Shown here: positions 1-6,974 of the stretch, in pieces | How positions within the stretch are numbered: position 1 is the stretch's first letter | Layout: every line of letters begins with the position of its first letter | Source of the DNA: Saprospiraceae bacterium | Lineage (GTDB): Bacteria > Bacteroidota > Bacteroidia > Chitinophagales > Saprospiraceae | Direction of reading: 5' to 3' | Assembly (NCBI GenBank): GCA_020850025.1 | Contig: JADZFI010000194.1 | Coordinates: 1 to 9,813 of the forward strand | Length of the DNA stretch: 9,813 nt | Translations under genes and position numbers: made by a program | The notes under the pieces: model-generated | What the model was told of the DNA's origin: nothing | Seen by the model: the letters and a program-made list of their open reading frames with translations, nothing else | Database searches by the model: none

Positions 1-2
1 AG

Positions 3-821
3 ATAAGCCAACAGCCGGATGCCGTCACTATAACAAAATTACCCTATTGGTATCAAACCGTATGGGTGAATTTATTGATTTGGGCAGTATTGGCATTCGG
101 GATATGGCGCTTCACGCGGGTTTTTGGAGAAAACCGGCGGCTGCAGATGCGCATCTCAGAATTGCGCCTTCAGGCTATTAAATTGCAAGTCAATCCGCAT
201 TTTATAGGCAACAGTATCAATGCCATTCAGCAGTTCTTTTTTCCGCCGGATTTTCGGAAAGCCAATGCCTACATTGAAATTTTCACCCGCCTGCTGCGCA
301 CCAGTATGGCACATGCGGAAGAAACCTTTTACCCGATAGAACAGGAAATCAACTATCTGGACGACTATCTTAAAATGACCCAGCTCCGGTTTGGCGACAA
401 GTTTTCCTATTCCATAGAAGTGGATCCTGCATTGCCACGCAATACGCCTTTCCCGGTGATGCTGTTGCAACCACTGGTGGAAAACGCCACCATTCACGGC
501 CTCGCCATAGGCAAGCCTTCACACCTGACCATTCGCATTGCGCTGGAAAACAATCTGGTTGTTTGTACCATTCTCGATAATGGTCCGGGCATCCTGAAAT
601 CCCGCGAATTGAAATCGCAAAAAACCGGCCATATCTCCAAGGGTCTTGAATTAACCTATTCCAAGATAGAAGCACTGAATGAATTGCACCGCCTGCATGC
701 CAGACTGGAGCTGACAGATGTTTCAGCATCCTCTGAACAAAAATATGGCACCTCTGCCGTTTTCAGTTATGTGCCGGGGAATGTTACTGCTCCTTCCAAA
801 CCAACTGGCCGGAACGATTGA
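3..821 (+). CDS. Sensor histidine kinase, LytS/YehU type (5'-truncated C-terminal part)
   Basis: This is a membrane-anchored sensor kinase of the His_kinase (PF06580) plus HATPase_c class, which normally phosphorylates a LytTR-type response regulator. Numbering from the first full codon at 3, residues 1-20 include LPYWYQTVWV, which resembles the end of a Y_Y_Y sensor domain. A single membrane segment follows (about 20-37), then a short coiled linker. The phospho-acceptor motif NPHFIGNSINAI has its histidine at residue 66 (codon 198-200). The ATP-binding N box is QPLVENATIHG (Asn-161) and the G1 box is LDNGPGI (Asp-192); a weaker G2 box is SKGLELTYSKIEAL. The frame is open to the left edge without a stop, so the GTG at 66 is not the real start and the periplasmic sensor part lies outside. 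The cognate regulator is not visible. The last 38 bp overlap the opposing WG-repeat gene. The family is secure; the signal is unknown. Confidence 0.9.
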   Translation: MSQQPDAVTITKLPYWYQTVWVNLLIWAVLAFGIWRFTRVFGENRRLQMRISELRLQAIKLQVNPHFIGNSINAIQQFFFPPDFRKANAYIEIFTRLLRTSMAHAEETFYPIEQEINYLDDYLKMTQLRFGDKFSYSIEVDPALPRNTPFPVMLLQPLVENATIHGLAIGKPSHLTIRIALENNLVVCTILDNGPGILKSRELKSQKTGHISKGLELTYSKIEALNELHRLHARLELTDVSASSEQKYGTSAVFSYVPGNVTAPSKPTGRND

Positions 822-1803
822 TATACTGCCACTTTCCGTCTTGTACGGTGAGGGCAAGTCCCTGCGAGAACGGAGTGGCCGACTGAAATACCGGTTGTAT
901 GACAATCTGGCCTTCCGGATTGATATAGCCCCAGCGCCCGTTCACTTGCACCTGTGCGAGGCCGTCGGAGAAAACGCCGGCATCTTCAAATTTTGGCATA
1001 ATGACCAGTTTACCGGCCTTATCCACATATCCGAAAGCGCCATTGATTTCCACCAGCGCCAGGCCCTCGCCAAAGTCGCCCGCCAGATCGAACATGGGCT
1101 CAATGGCAATATTGCCTTCCTGACTCACAAAGCCATACTTCCCGTCGCGAAAAGCCAGGGCCATGCCGTCGAAAAACTCGCCTTGCACATGTCCTTTGAT
1201 AAAATCGAACTGTGGCGCAACCGTTTCTTCGCCGGCCCGATTGATGAGTCCCCATTTTCCATCGCGGGTGACCACCGCCGATTGCTTTTGGAACGAACTG
1301 GCGCCCTCCCATTTGGGCGGCACCATAAACTGGCCGTTTTTACCCACAAATCCCCAAAGCCCATCCACACTGGCGGGCGCCAGACCCTCACTGAAATTCC
1401 CGGTTTGCTGAAAAAGAGGTTTGATGGCAAACTGCCCGTCGGGGCCGATGAAGCCGGCCTGCCCTTCGAAGGTTACCGGCGCCAGACCCTCGAAGAAATC
1501 GCCGGCCTGCTCGAACAAGGGACCGATTGCCTCACGCCCCTGGAGGTTCACAAAAGCCCATAGCCGGGCCACCTGCGCACGGGCAAGGCCTTCCGAAAAG
1601 GGCCCTACGGCCTTGTAAAGTCGTTTGATGTACAATCGACCTAGATCATCCAGCAGCGCCCAGAGCCCGTTCAAACGCACGGTAGTAAAGCCGCTTTGAA
1701 AGGCGCCTGCTTCCAGGAATTGTGGTTCAATAACCACCTCACCCCCGGCATTGATGTAGCCGAAGTACCCGTCCTGCCTTATTTTGAATAAAGATGGTTG
1801 CAT
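784..1803 (-). CDS. WG-repeat (KWG/WG_beta_rep) protein
   Basis: This 339-residue protein is almost entirely WG beta-repeats. Nine copies of a unit of exactly 34 residues run from about residue 13 to 323, and a partial tenth closes the protein. The unit pattern is WGfin..G...I.P.F..a..FseGLA.v..nG. Repeat 6 (183-221) is the only long one, with five extra residues around GEFFDG. No signal peptide or membrane segment is seen, so a cytoplasmic location is inferred. WG repeats are thought to form beta-structured binding surfaces; no enzymatic residues are recognisable and the role is unknown. I chose the ATG at 1803 over the in-frame GTG at 1830 because a strong Bacteroidota promoter lies between them, so the GTG would not be transcribed from it. 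The first repeat begins 12 residues after this ATG. The gene faces the histidine kinase and overlaps its end by 38 bp. Confidence 0.85.
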   Translation of the reverse strand: MQPSLFKIRQDGYFGYINAGGEVVIEPQFLEAGAFQSGFTTVRLNGLWALLDDLGRLYIKRLYKAVGPFSEGLARAQVARLWAFVNLQGREAIGPLFEQAGDFFEGLAPVTFEGQAGFIGPDGQFAIKPLFQQTGNFSEGLAPASVDGLWGFVGKNGQFMVPPKWEGASSFQKQSAVVTRDGKWGLINRAGEETVAPQFDFIKGHVQGEFFDGMALAFRDGKYGFVSQEGNIAIEPMFDLAGDFGEGLALVEINGAFGYVDKAGKLVIMPKFEDAGVFSDGLAQVQVNGRWGYINPEGQIVIQPVFQSATPFSQGLALTVQDGKWQYINRSGQLVWKEQ

Positions 1804-1810
1804 TAAAGCG

Positions 1811-1840
1811 CAAAAGTAGCGAATTCGCACTTCGACCCAA
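1811..1840 (-). promoter_or_regulatory. Bacteroidota-type promoter of the WG-repeat gene
   Basis: Read on the minus strand, TTG (1840-1838) is followed by exactly 19 bases and then TACTTTTG (1818-1811). This is a full match to the known Bacteroidota consensus of a -33 TTG and a -7 TAnnTTTG. The ATG of the WG gene starts 7 bases after the -7 box, so transcription should begin at or within a few bases of the start codon. The -33 box directly abuts the -7 box of the opposite promoter. Confidence 0.7.
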
Positions 1841-1848
1841 TACCTTTG
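1841..1848 (+). promoter_or_regulatory. -7 element of the ribB-menG-porT promoter
   Basis: TACCTTTG matches the Bacteroidota -7 consensus TAnnTTTG and is followed by CGG. No TTG is present at the usual -33 distance, so the upstream half is weak or replaced by an activator. A start near 1855 would give a leader of about 55 nt before the ribB ATG at 1911. The element touches the -33 box of the divergent WG promoter. Confidence 0.5.
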
Positions 1849-1910
1849 CGGTCAAATCCGGAATACGGGTGTGGATTTTTCATCCGGCTATCCATTTATG
1901 TAACCATTCC

Positions 1911-3041
1911 ATGTCAGAAACCTTTCAACTCAATACCATCGAAGAGGCCATTGCCGAGATCCGCGCTGGCAGGGTCATCATTGTTGTAGACGACGAAGAC
2001 CGCGAAAATGAAGGTGATTTCATTTGCGCTGCAGAAACCATTACGCCGAAAACGGTCAATTTTATGGCTACTCACGGCCGAGGCCTCATCTGCACGCCCC
2101 TGGAGGAAAAACGCGCTGATGAGCTTGGGCTCAACCTGATGGTGAGCAGCAATACCGCCTTGCATGAAACGGCATTTACCGTTTCCATTGACCTGATCGG
2201 GCAGGGTTGTACTACCGGCATATCTGCTTACGATCGGGCTACGGGTATCCGTTGGCTCACCAACCCGGCTGCACGCCCCAGCGATTATGCCCGACCGGGC
2301 CATATTTTCCCGCTGCGTGCCAAAGCAGGAGGCGTATTGCGCCGAACCGGCCATACGGAAGCCGCTGTGGACCTTGCCCGCATGGCAGGCCTGGCTCCGG
2401 TTGGCGTGCTGGTGGAGATCCTCAACCCCGACGGTTCCATGGCCAGGCTGCCCCAACTCATCGAGGTGGCTAAAACGCACAACCTGAAAATCATTTCCAT
2501 CGACGATCTGGTGGCCTACCGCATGCGCACCGAACGCCTCGTGCGCAAAGAAATGGAAGTGCCCATGCAAACCATACACGGGGAATTCCAGGCCATTGTG
2601 TTCACAGATATGGCTACCGGCGACACCCACCTGGCACTTAAGAAAGGCGAATGGACAGAAGATGAGCCGGTTTTGGTAAGGGTACACTCCTGGTCGGAAA
2701 CAGGCGGCATCCTTGGCACTCTGCTATCCGACTACGGCGCACAAATTTCTTCAGCGCTGAAAGCCATACAGGAAAACGGCAAAGGCGCCTTCGTGTACCT
2801 GCGTCAGGGCGACAAAGCCAATTTACTGGCCAAATTGCAGCATTACAAACAACTTTCAGAAGAAGGGAATACCGACCGGTTTGAATTGCACACAGTCATC
2901 GGAAAGAAAGATTTCGGCGTGGGCGCCCAAATCCTGCGCGAGCTGGACATCAGTAAAATTCGCCTGCTCACCAATCATCCTAAACCTCGCACCGGTTTTA
3001 TCGGTTATGGGTTGGAAATTGTGGAGAATATAAAACTGTAA
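1911..3041 (+). CDS. ribB: 3,4-dihydroxy-2-butanone-4-phosphate synthase with degenerate GTP cyclohydrolase II-like domain (RibBX-like)
   Basis: The protein has 376 residues. The N-terminal domain (about 1-205) is an intact DHBP synthase, which converts ribulose 5-phosphate to the four-carbon precursor of the riboflavin xylene ring. It shows the acidic loop DDEDRENEGD (27-36), HGRGLICTPL (55-64), TTGISAYDRATGIR (101-114), and RPGHIFPLRAKAGGVLRRTGHTE (128-150) with the catalytic histidine in GHT. The C-terminal domain (about 215-376) aligns with GTP cyclohydrolase II, including HS..TG near 259 and the closing NHPKPRTGFIGYGLEIVE. However, the three zinc cysteines are replaced by Ser-262, Ser-273 and Tyr-275, and the GTP-binding HEGRGIGL stretch reads QGDKANLL. 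It is therefore very probably not a cyclohydrolase. This is a RibBX-like layout as described in Proteobacteria. An upstream in-frame ATG at 1794 is rejected because it precedes the promoter. menG follows after 1 bp. Confidence 0.92.
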   Translation: MSETFQLNTIEEAIAEIRAGRVIIVVDDEDRENEGDFICAAETITPKTVNFMATHGRGLICTPLEEKRADELGLNLMVSSNTALHETAFTVSIDLIGQGCTTGISAYDRATGIRWLTNPAARPSDYARPGHIFPLRAKAGGVLRRTGHTEAAVDLARMAGLAPVGVLVEILNPDGSMARLPQLIEVAKTHNLKIISIDDLVAYRMRTERLVRKEMEVPMQTIHGEFQAIVFTDMATGDTHLALKKGEWTEDEPVLVRVHSWSETGGILGTLLSDYGAQISSALKAIQENGKGAFVYLRQGDKANLLAKLQHYKQLSEEGNTDRFELHTVIGKKDFGVGAQILRELDISKIRLLTNHPKPRTGFIGYGLEIVENIKL

Positions 3042-3042
3042 C

Positions 3043-3768
3043 ATGTCAGAAATCAAACCATACAACTCCGAAGCGGGCAAAAAAGCTGAGGTTGAACAAA
3101 TGTTCGACAAGATTGCGCCCAGATACGACTTCCTGAACCGGGTGCTTTCGCTGGGCATTGATGTGTGGTGGCGCAAAAAGGCCATCGGATATCTAAAACC
3201 TGCCAAACCTGCCGAGATTCTGGATGTGGCTACCGGCACTGCCGACGTGGCCATTCTGATGGCTAAAATATTGAAGCCCCGGCGCATTGTGGGCATAGAT
3301 ATCGCCAATCAGATGCTGGAATTTGGTCGGGTAAAAATTCAGGATGCCGGATTGCAAGAGGTAATTACACTGGAAACAGGCGATAGTGAGCATCTTTGGT
3401 TCGAAACTGATACCTTTGACGCTTTAACCGTGGCTTTCGGGGTGCGGAATTTTGAAAATCTGGAAAAGGGTTTGGCAGAGATGCGCCGTGTTTTAAGGCC
3501 CGGCGGACGTGTAGTCATACTGGAATTCTCCAAACCGCATATTTTTCCGTTTAAACAGCTCTATAACAGCTACTTCAAATACGTTTTACCGCTGATCGGA
3601 CGTTTAACAAGTCGCGACATGCGCGCGTACACATACCTGTTTGAAAGTGTGCAGGCCTTTCCTGAAGGCAACCATTTTACTGAAATATTAACCAAAACCG
3701 GTTTTAACGACCCAATATGCGAACGACTAACGCTCGGAATATGCTCTATTTACACGGCAACCAAATAA
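3043..3768 (+). CDS. menG: Demethylmenaquinone methyltransferase (MenG/UbiE family)
   Basis: This is a SAM-dependent C-methyltransferase that completes menaquinone by methylating demethylmenaquinone. At 241 residues it has the family's usual length. The UbiE/MenG signature covers residues 17-43 (VEQMFDKIAPRYDFLN followed by LSLGID.WWR). SAM motif I is LDVATGTADVA (60-70), with the acidic residue of the next strand at GIDIA (84-88). The second family signature is AFGVRNFENLEKGL (131-144), followed by RVLRPGGRVVILEFSKP (149-165). Bacteroidota generally respire with menaquinone, so menG is preferred to ubiE, although the enzyme class can act on both quinones. The start codon lies 1 bp after the ribB stop and no strong ribosome-binding site is visible, which suggests translational coupling. 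Its end overlaps the start of porT. Confidence 0.95.
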   Translation: MSEIKPYNSEAGKKAEVEQMFDKIAPRYDFLNRVLSLGIDVWWRKKAIGYLKPAKPAEILDVATGTADVAILMAKILKPRRIVGIDIANQMLEFGRVKIQDAGLQEVITLETGDSEHLWFETDTFDALTVAFGVRNFENLEKGLAEMRRVLRPGGRVVILEFSKPHIFPFKQLYNSYFKYVLPLIGRLTSRDMRAYTYLFESVQAFPEGNHFTEILTKTGFNDPICERLTLGICSIYTATK

Positions 3769-4496
3769 AACAATGGTTTGGTCAGGGCCTGCGCTTGGCT
3801 ATTATTTTTGGTTGTCTACTATCCTGGCAAATGCCCACGGCCAAGGCGCAATTCAACCAGGGAAGCAACCTGAACTATCTCGACTTTCAGCAAAAAAACT
3901 ATTATTTTGGTATTACCCTGGGTTATAACGCCAGCGATTACCGGATTTTCCATTCCAAGGATTTTATCCGTAACGACTCCTTTGCCCGGGCAGAATCCGT
4001 AACCGGACCGGGGTTCAATCTGGGTATTGTATCCAACCTGAAAGTAGGTGAATATTTCGATATTCGCTTCCTGCCCACCCTTTCGTTCACGGAGCACAAT
4101 ATCCGCTACTCCCCTCCGGGCCAGGGCGGGCGTGTGGTGAGCCGTCCCATTGAATCGGTGCTGGTGGAGCTACCTTTCCACGTTCGCTATAAATCAGCGC
4201 CCTACCACGATTTCCGCCTGTTCGTTATCGGCGGCGTGAAATATTCGTTTGATGTAGCCAGCGATTCCCGCACACGTCAGGCTGCCGGCCTGGTGAAAAT
4301 TGCGCCTACCGATTTCCAGGTGGAATACGGCGCCGGCGTTCAGTTTTTCTTCCCGTACTTCATCTTCTCTCCCGAGCTGAAAATTTCACAGGGATTGAAC
4401 AACATCCTCATTTTCAACGACCGCCTGGAACAAAGTACCGTACTGGAAAAGGTATTGAGCCGCACCTTCACCATCTCGCTCCACTTCGAAGGCTAA
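3741..4496 (+). CDS. porT: PorT/SprT, type IX secretion system outer-membrane protein
   Basis: PorT (SprT in gliding flavobacteria) is a small outer-membrane beta-barrel protein required for type IX secretion. From the ATG at 3741 the protein has 251 residues. It begins with a signal peptide: a hydrophobic stretch LAIIFGCLLSW (19-29) and a likely cleavage at AKA/QF (36/37). The mature part carries the family pattern I recognise: YFGITLGYNASDY, then PGFNLGIVSNLKVGEYFDIR, FLPTLSF, IESVLVELPFHVRYKS, FRLFVIGGVKYSFDVAS, FSPELKISQGLNN, and the terminal FTISLHFEG with a barrel-closing aromatic. An earlier in-frame ATG at 3717 would add eight residues; both starts lie inside menG, giving a 28 or 52 bp overlap. 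I recall menG/ubiE next to porT in other Bacteroidota, which supports the call. The rest of the secretion system is not in this window. Confidence 0.85.
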   Translation: MLYLHGNQIKQWFGQGLRLAIIFGCLLSWQMPTAKAQFNQGSNLNYLDFQQKNYYFGITLGYNASDYRIFHSKDFIRNDSFARAESVTGPGFNLGIVSNLKVGEYFDIRFLPTLSFTEHNIRYSPPGQGGRVVSRPIESVLVELPFHVRYKSAPYHDFRLFVIGGVKYSFDVASDSRTRQAAGLVKIAPTDFQVEYGAGVQFFFPYFIFSPELKISQGLNNILIFNDRLEQSTVLEKVLSRTFTISLHFEG

Positions 4497-4512
4497 CGTG
4501 GGATGGAGGGAT

Positions 4513-6948
4513 CTAAAAAAGGCGGACGCGCAGCAGCTGGGCCAGGCGTTTTATCTCCGCTTCCCATTCTTTGTTTAGAAATACCCACTGTCCTTTTCGG
4601 AATCCTTTATTGAAAAGGTAGAACAGGTTTTGGCTGCGCCAGATATTGGGTTTAAGCTCCATCTCTTCCACAATGGTGAGCACATCATTGAGCCAGCGCA
4701 CCCGGGGAGTGGAAGATTCATCCAGCTCGATCCTTTCAATTTCCCGCAATACCCGCATCCCAATGGCGTGATTGAGCCGGTCTTCGTCGGTGCGCTTGAT
4801 GTGCCAGCGCTTTAGGTCGTTGGCGATACGGCGCAATACACGCGGATCGGCGGTCTCCCGGCTTTCAAAGAATTCAAGCAGATCGGCATTCAACACATAG
4901 GAGGCAATATTGTGCCAGGTAGAGGGCAAAGGCAATTTGGCCTCCTCAATGCCGGTGATCAGCTGGTAATTTTCATTGAACACATTCCGGAAGGTGGCTT
5001 CGGCGCCTTCCAGGCTCGATTCGGTAATGGTTCGGATGATCTCGATTTTTTCGTCGGCAAAAAGGCTGGAAAGGGTGAATTTTTCGGGTCCGAAATATTG
5101 CTGTAATGCCCCGATCACCTCGCTCAAATTGGCGGCACGAAATGCCTTGCTGGTGCGGGCAAACATCTCTTCAAATTGGGAACGTAACATTTCGCCGCTT
5201 ATGTTCCCGATAATGTGCTGCTGCCCCAGGTACAACACTGCGAAACAAAAGGTGCGTTCTGCATGGCTCAGTCTCGACCTGATGCGCAGTCTTCCAACTG
5301 CCAGCTTGGGGGTTCCGGCTTCAATTTTTTCAAAAAATTCCACAGCAGCCGTGTAGTTGAACAGATCCAGACCTTCCGGATCGTCTTCAAACAGCGAGGC
5401 TACAGCGAAATGCATGGCCACACGCTCCAGCGTTACCCGGGTGGGTACCACGTTTTTCAGGAAGCTTTCAGCCCCATTGGGCAATACGTTACTGGGCGCT
5501 TCCGCCAGTCTGCGCGTAAATTCCGGGTAAAAGTCATGTCCGCTCACATCCAGCGTGTAGTCCATGGCGCGCAACGCATACTGCAATATCTGATTGGTTT
5601 CGATGCCAGAAATCTCGTCAAAAAACCAGCCGCAACTGGTATACATCAGCACCGCAAAACGCTGACTCTCCAGTAGTCGCAGTACCGCCACTTTTTCCAG
5701 ATGGCTCAACTCGCGGCGCGCGTGTTTTTTCAAAAATGCCTCTACCGTAGCATTGGAACGGTTGAGCATCACCTCTATATATTCATTTCGGGCAGCCCAG
5801 GGGTCGCGCAGCATACGCGCTCCTTCCCGTTCAAAGATGGGCGATATCTGATCGCGAAGCCAGTCGAGCGTTTCACGCAGCGGCTTGCGCCAGCGCTGAT
5901 GCCAGCCGGGCTTCCCGGAGTTGCAACCGCAGTCGCTGCGCCAGCGTTCCACCCCGTGCACACAGCTCCAGGAGGAGTTTTCGTGAATTTGCACCTCCCA
6001 TTCCGGCGGATGCAGTTCCAGAAACTGTCCGTAATTGGTGAGCGTAGCCAGGCCTTTGCTTTCCACATAGTTCAGGCAATCGGCCAGCGCCATTTCCCCG
6101 AAACGGTGGTGGTGCCCGTAGCTTTCCCCATCGGTGGCAATGTGTGCCAGCTGAGGGGTATCGTCGTGATCAAAAACACTGGTGAGGCGTTCGGAAAAGC
6201 GCTTTCCACTGTTCAGCAATCCGTTAAATGCCACCTCCTGGGCGATGCGACCGTGATAAAAATACAATGCGATACGACGGCCGCTGGGCAATAAACACCA
6301 GTAGGGATGTCGGGTATCAACAGACTCCGCATCAACAGCCTTCCATGCGGCATTGGAAACGCCTGTTTCGCCGCTTTTGGGCATTTTTCGCACCGCTTTG
6401 GCTTGCCTGGGCGCCAGTATGGTGAACTGGATGCCGTGCGCGGCCAGCACCTCCAGGGTTTCGGTATTTACGGCAGTTTCGGCAAGCCAGATACCTTCCG
6501 GATACCGTTTGAAGCGATGTTCAAAATCGCGGATGCCCCAGGTTACCTGCGTCACCTTATCGCGGGCATTGCACAATGGCATGATCAGGTGGCTGTGTAC
6601 CTGTGCCAGCGCCGAACCGTGCCCGCCGAAAATTTCCCGGCTTCGCTGATCAGCCCTGATCAGCATGTCATAAGCATCGCGGTCGTTTTCCTCCAGCCAT
6701 GACAGCAGCGTGGGACCGAAATTCCAGGAAATCCGGTTGTAATTGTTGCGTATTTTTACAATCCAGCCTTCTTCATCCAGGATACGGGCTGCTGCATTGG
6801 GCGCATAACATTCGTGGTTGATGCGGGTATTCCAGTCGTGGAATGGATGGGCAGTCTCCTGTTGTTCAACGGTTTCCAGCCAGGCGTTCTCGCGAGGCGG
6901 CTGGTAAAAGTGTCCGTGAATGCAAACGTATTTATTTGGGCTCGACAT
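4513..6948 (-). CDS. Glycoside hydrolase family 57-like protein with DUF3536 domain
   Basis: This is an 811-residue cytoplasmic protein with no signal peptide. The N-terminal part (about 5-310) is a GH57 (beta/alpha)7-barrel: HGHFYQPPRE (11-20) is conserved region 1, FGGHGSALAQVHSH (107-120) is the next region, and GIWLAETAVN (152-161) holds the expected nucleophile Glu-157. ATDGESYGHHHRFGE (271-285) holds the expected acid/base Asp-273. The remainder contains DUF3536 hallmarks, including WSCVHGVERWRSDCGC (327-342) and YTSCGWFFDEISGIETNQ (436-453). GH57 enzymes mostly act on alpha-glucans (amylase, glucanotransferase, branching enzyme), but the substrate of the DUF3536 branch is unknown to me. 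Both catalytic positions are present, so activity is plausible. The gene lies 23 bp after a Crp/Fnr-type gene and is probably the last gene of its operon. It ends 16 bp from the facing porT. Confidence 0.9.
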   Translation of the reverse strand: MSSPNKYVCIHGHFYQPPRENAWLETVEQQETAHPFHDWNTRINHECYAPNAAARILDEEGWIVKIRNNYNRISWNFGPTLLSWLEENDRDAYDMLIRADQRSREIFGGHGSALAQVHSHLIMPLCNARDKVTQVTWGIRDFEHRFKRYPEGIWLAETAVNTETLEVLAAHGIQFTILAPRQAKAVRKMPKSGETGVSNAAWKAVDAESVDTRHPYWCLLPSGRRIALYFYHGRIAQEVAFNGLLNSGKRFSERLTSVFDHDDTPQLAHIATDGESYGHHHRFGEMALADCLNYVESKGLATLTNYGQFLELHPPEWEVQIHENSSWSCVHGVERWRSDCGCNSGKPGWHQRWRKPLRETLDWLRDQISPIFEREGARMLRDPWAARNEYIEVMLNRSNATVEAFLKKHARRELSHLEKVAVLRLLESQRFAVLMYTSCGWFFDEISGIETNQILQYALRAMDYTLDVSGHDFYPEFTRRLAEAPSNVLPNGAESFLKNVVPTRVTLERVAMHFAVASLFEDDPEGLDLFNYTAAVEFFEKIEAGTPKLAVGRLRIRSRLSHAERTFCFAVLYLGQQHIIGNISGEMLRSQFEEMFARTSKAFRAANLSEVIGALQQYFGPEKFTLSSLFADEKIEIIRTITESSLEGAEATFRNVFNENYQLITGIEEAKLPLPSTWHNIASYVLNADLLEFFESRETADPRVLRRIANDLKRWHIKRTDEDRLNHAIGMRVLREIERIELDESSTPRVRWLNDVLTIVEEMELKPNIWRSQNLFYLFNKGFRKGQWVFLNKEWEAEIKRLAQLLRVRLF

Positions 6949-6958
6949 GGGGCTAAGG

Positions 6959-6974
6959 TAGGGAGTTTTCCCTA
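6959..6974. promoter_or_regulatory. Perfect 6-4-6 palindrome between the crp-like and GH57 genes
   Basis: TAGGGA and TCCCTA arms are separated by four bases. The palindrome includes the stop codon of the Crp-like gene and lies 10 bases before the GH57 start. The 16-bp dyad has the half-site spacing of FNR-type operators (5-N4-5), so it may be a binding site of the upstream regulator or a small intercistronic hairpin. There is no T-tract, so it is not a typical terminator. Confidence 0.35.

Noticed and set aside
718..1563. Plus-strand open frame of 281 codons opposite the WG-repeat gene
   Set aside because: It is the antisense of the 34-residue repeats, has no recognisable family motif, and the minus frame explains the region fully; the repeat and codon bias keep the opposite frame open.
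1794..1910. Extended N-terminus of ribB from the ATG at 1794
   Set aside because: The extra 39 residues lie upstream of the predicted -7 box and cross the divergent promoter, while the DHBP synthase family starts close to the ATG at 1911.
1849..1910. FMN riboswitch in the ribB leader
   Set aside because: The leader is only about 55-62 nt, too short for the six-helix FMN aptamer, and none of its conserved blocks is visible.
4497..4512. Bidirectional terminator between porT and GH57
   Set aside because: The 16 bp hold no inverted repeat with a T-tract; only the A-run near 4515 is present, which is coding for the GH57 C-terminus.
5701..6294. Plus-strand open frame of 197 codons opposite GH57
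   Set aside because: It is a shadow of the GH57 catalytic region, with no family motif, and the minus frame carries all the conserved residues.
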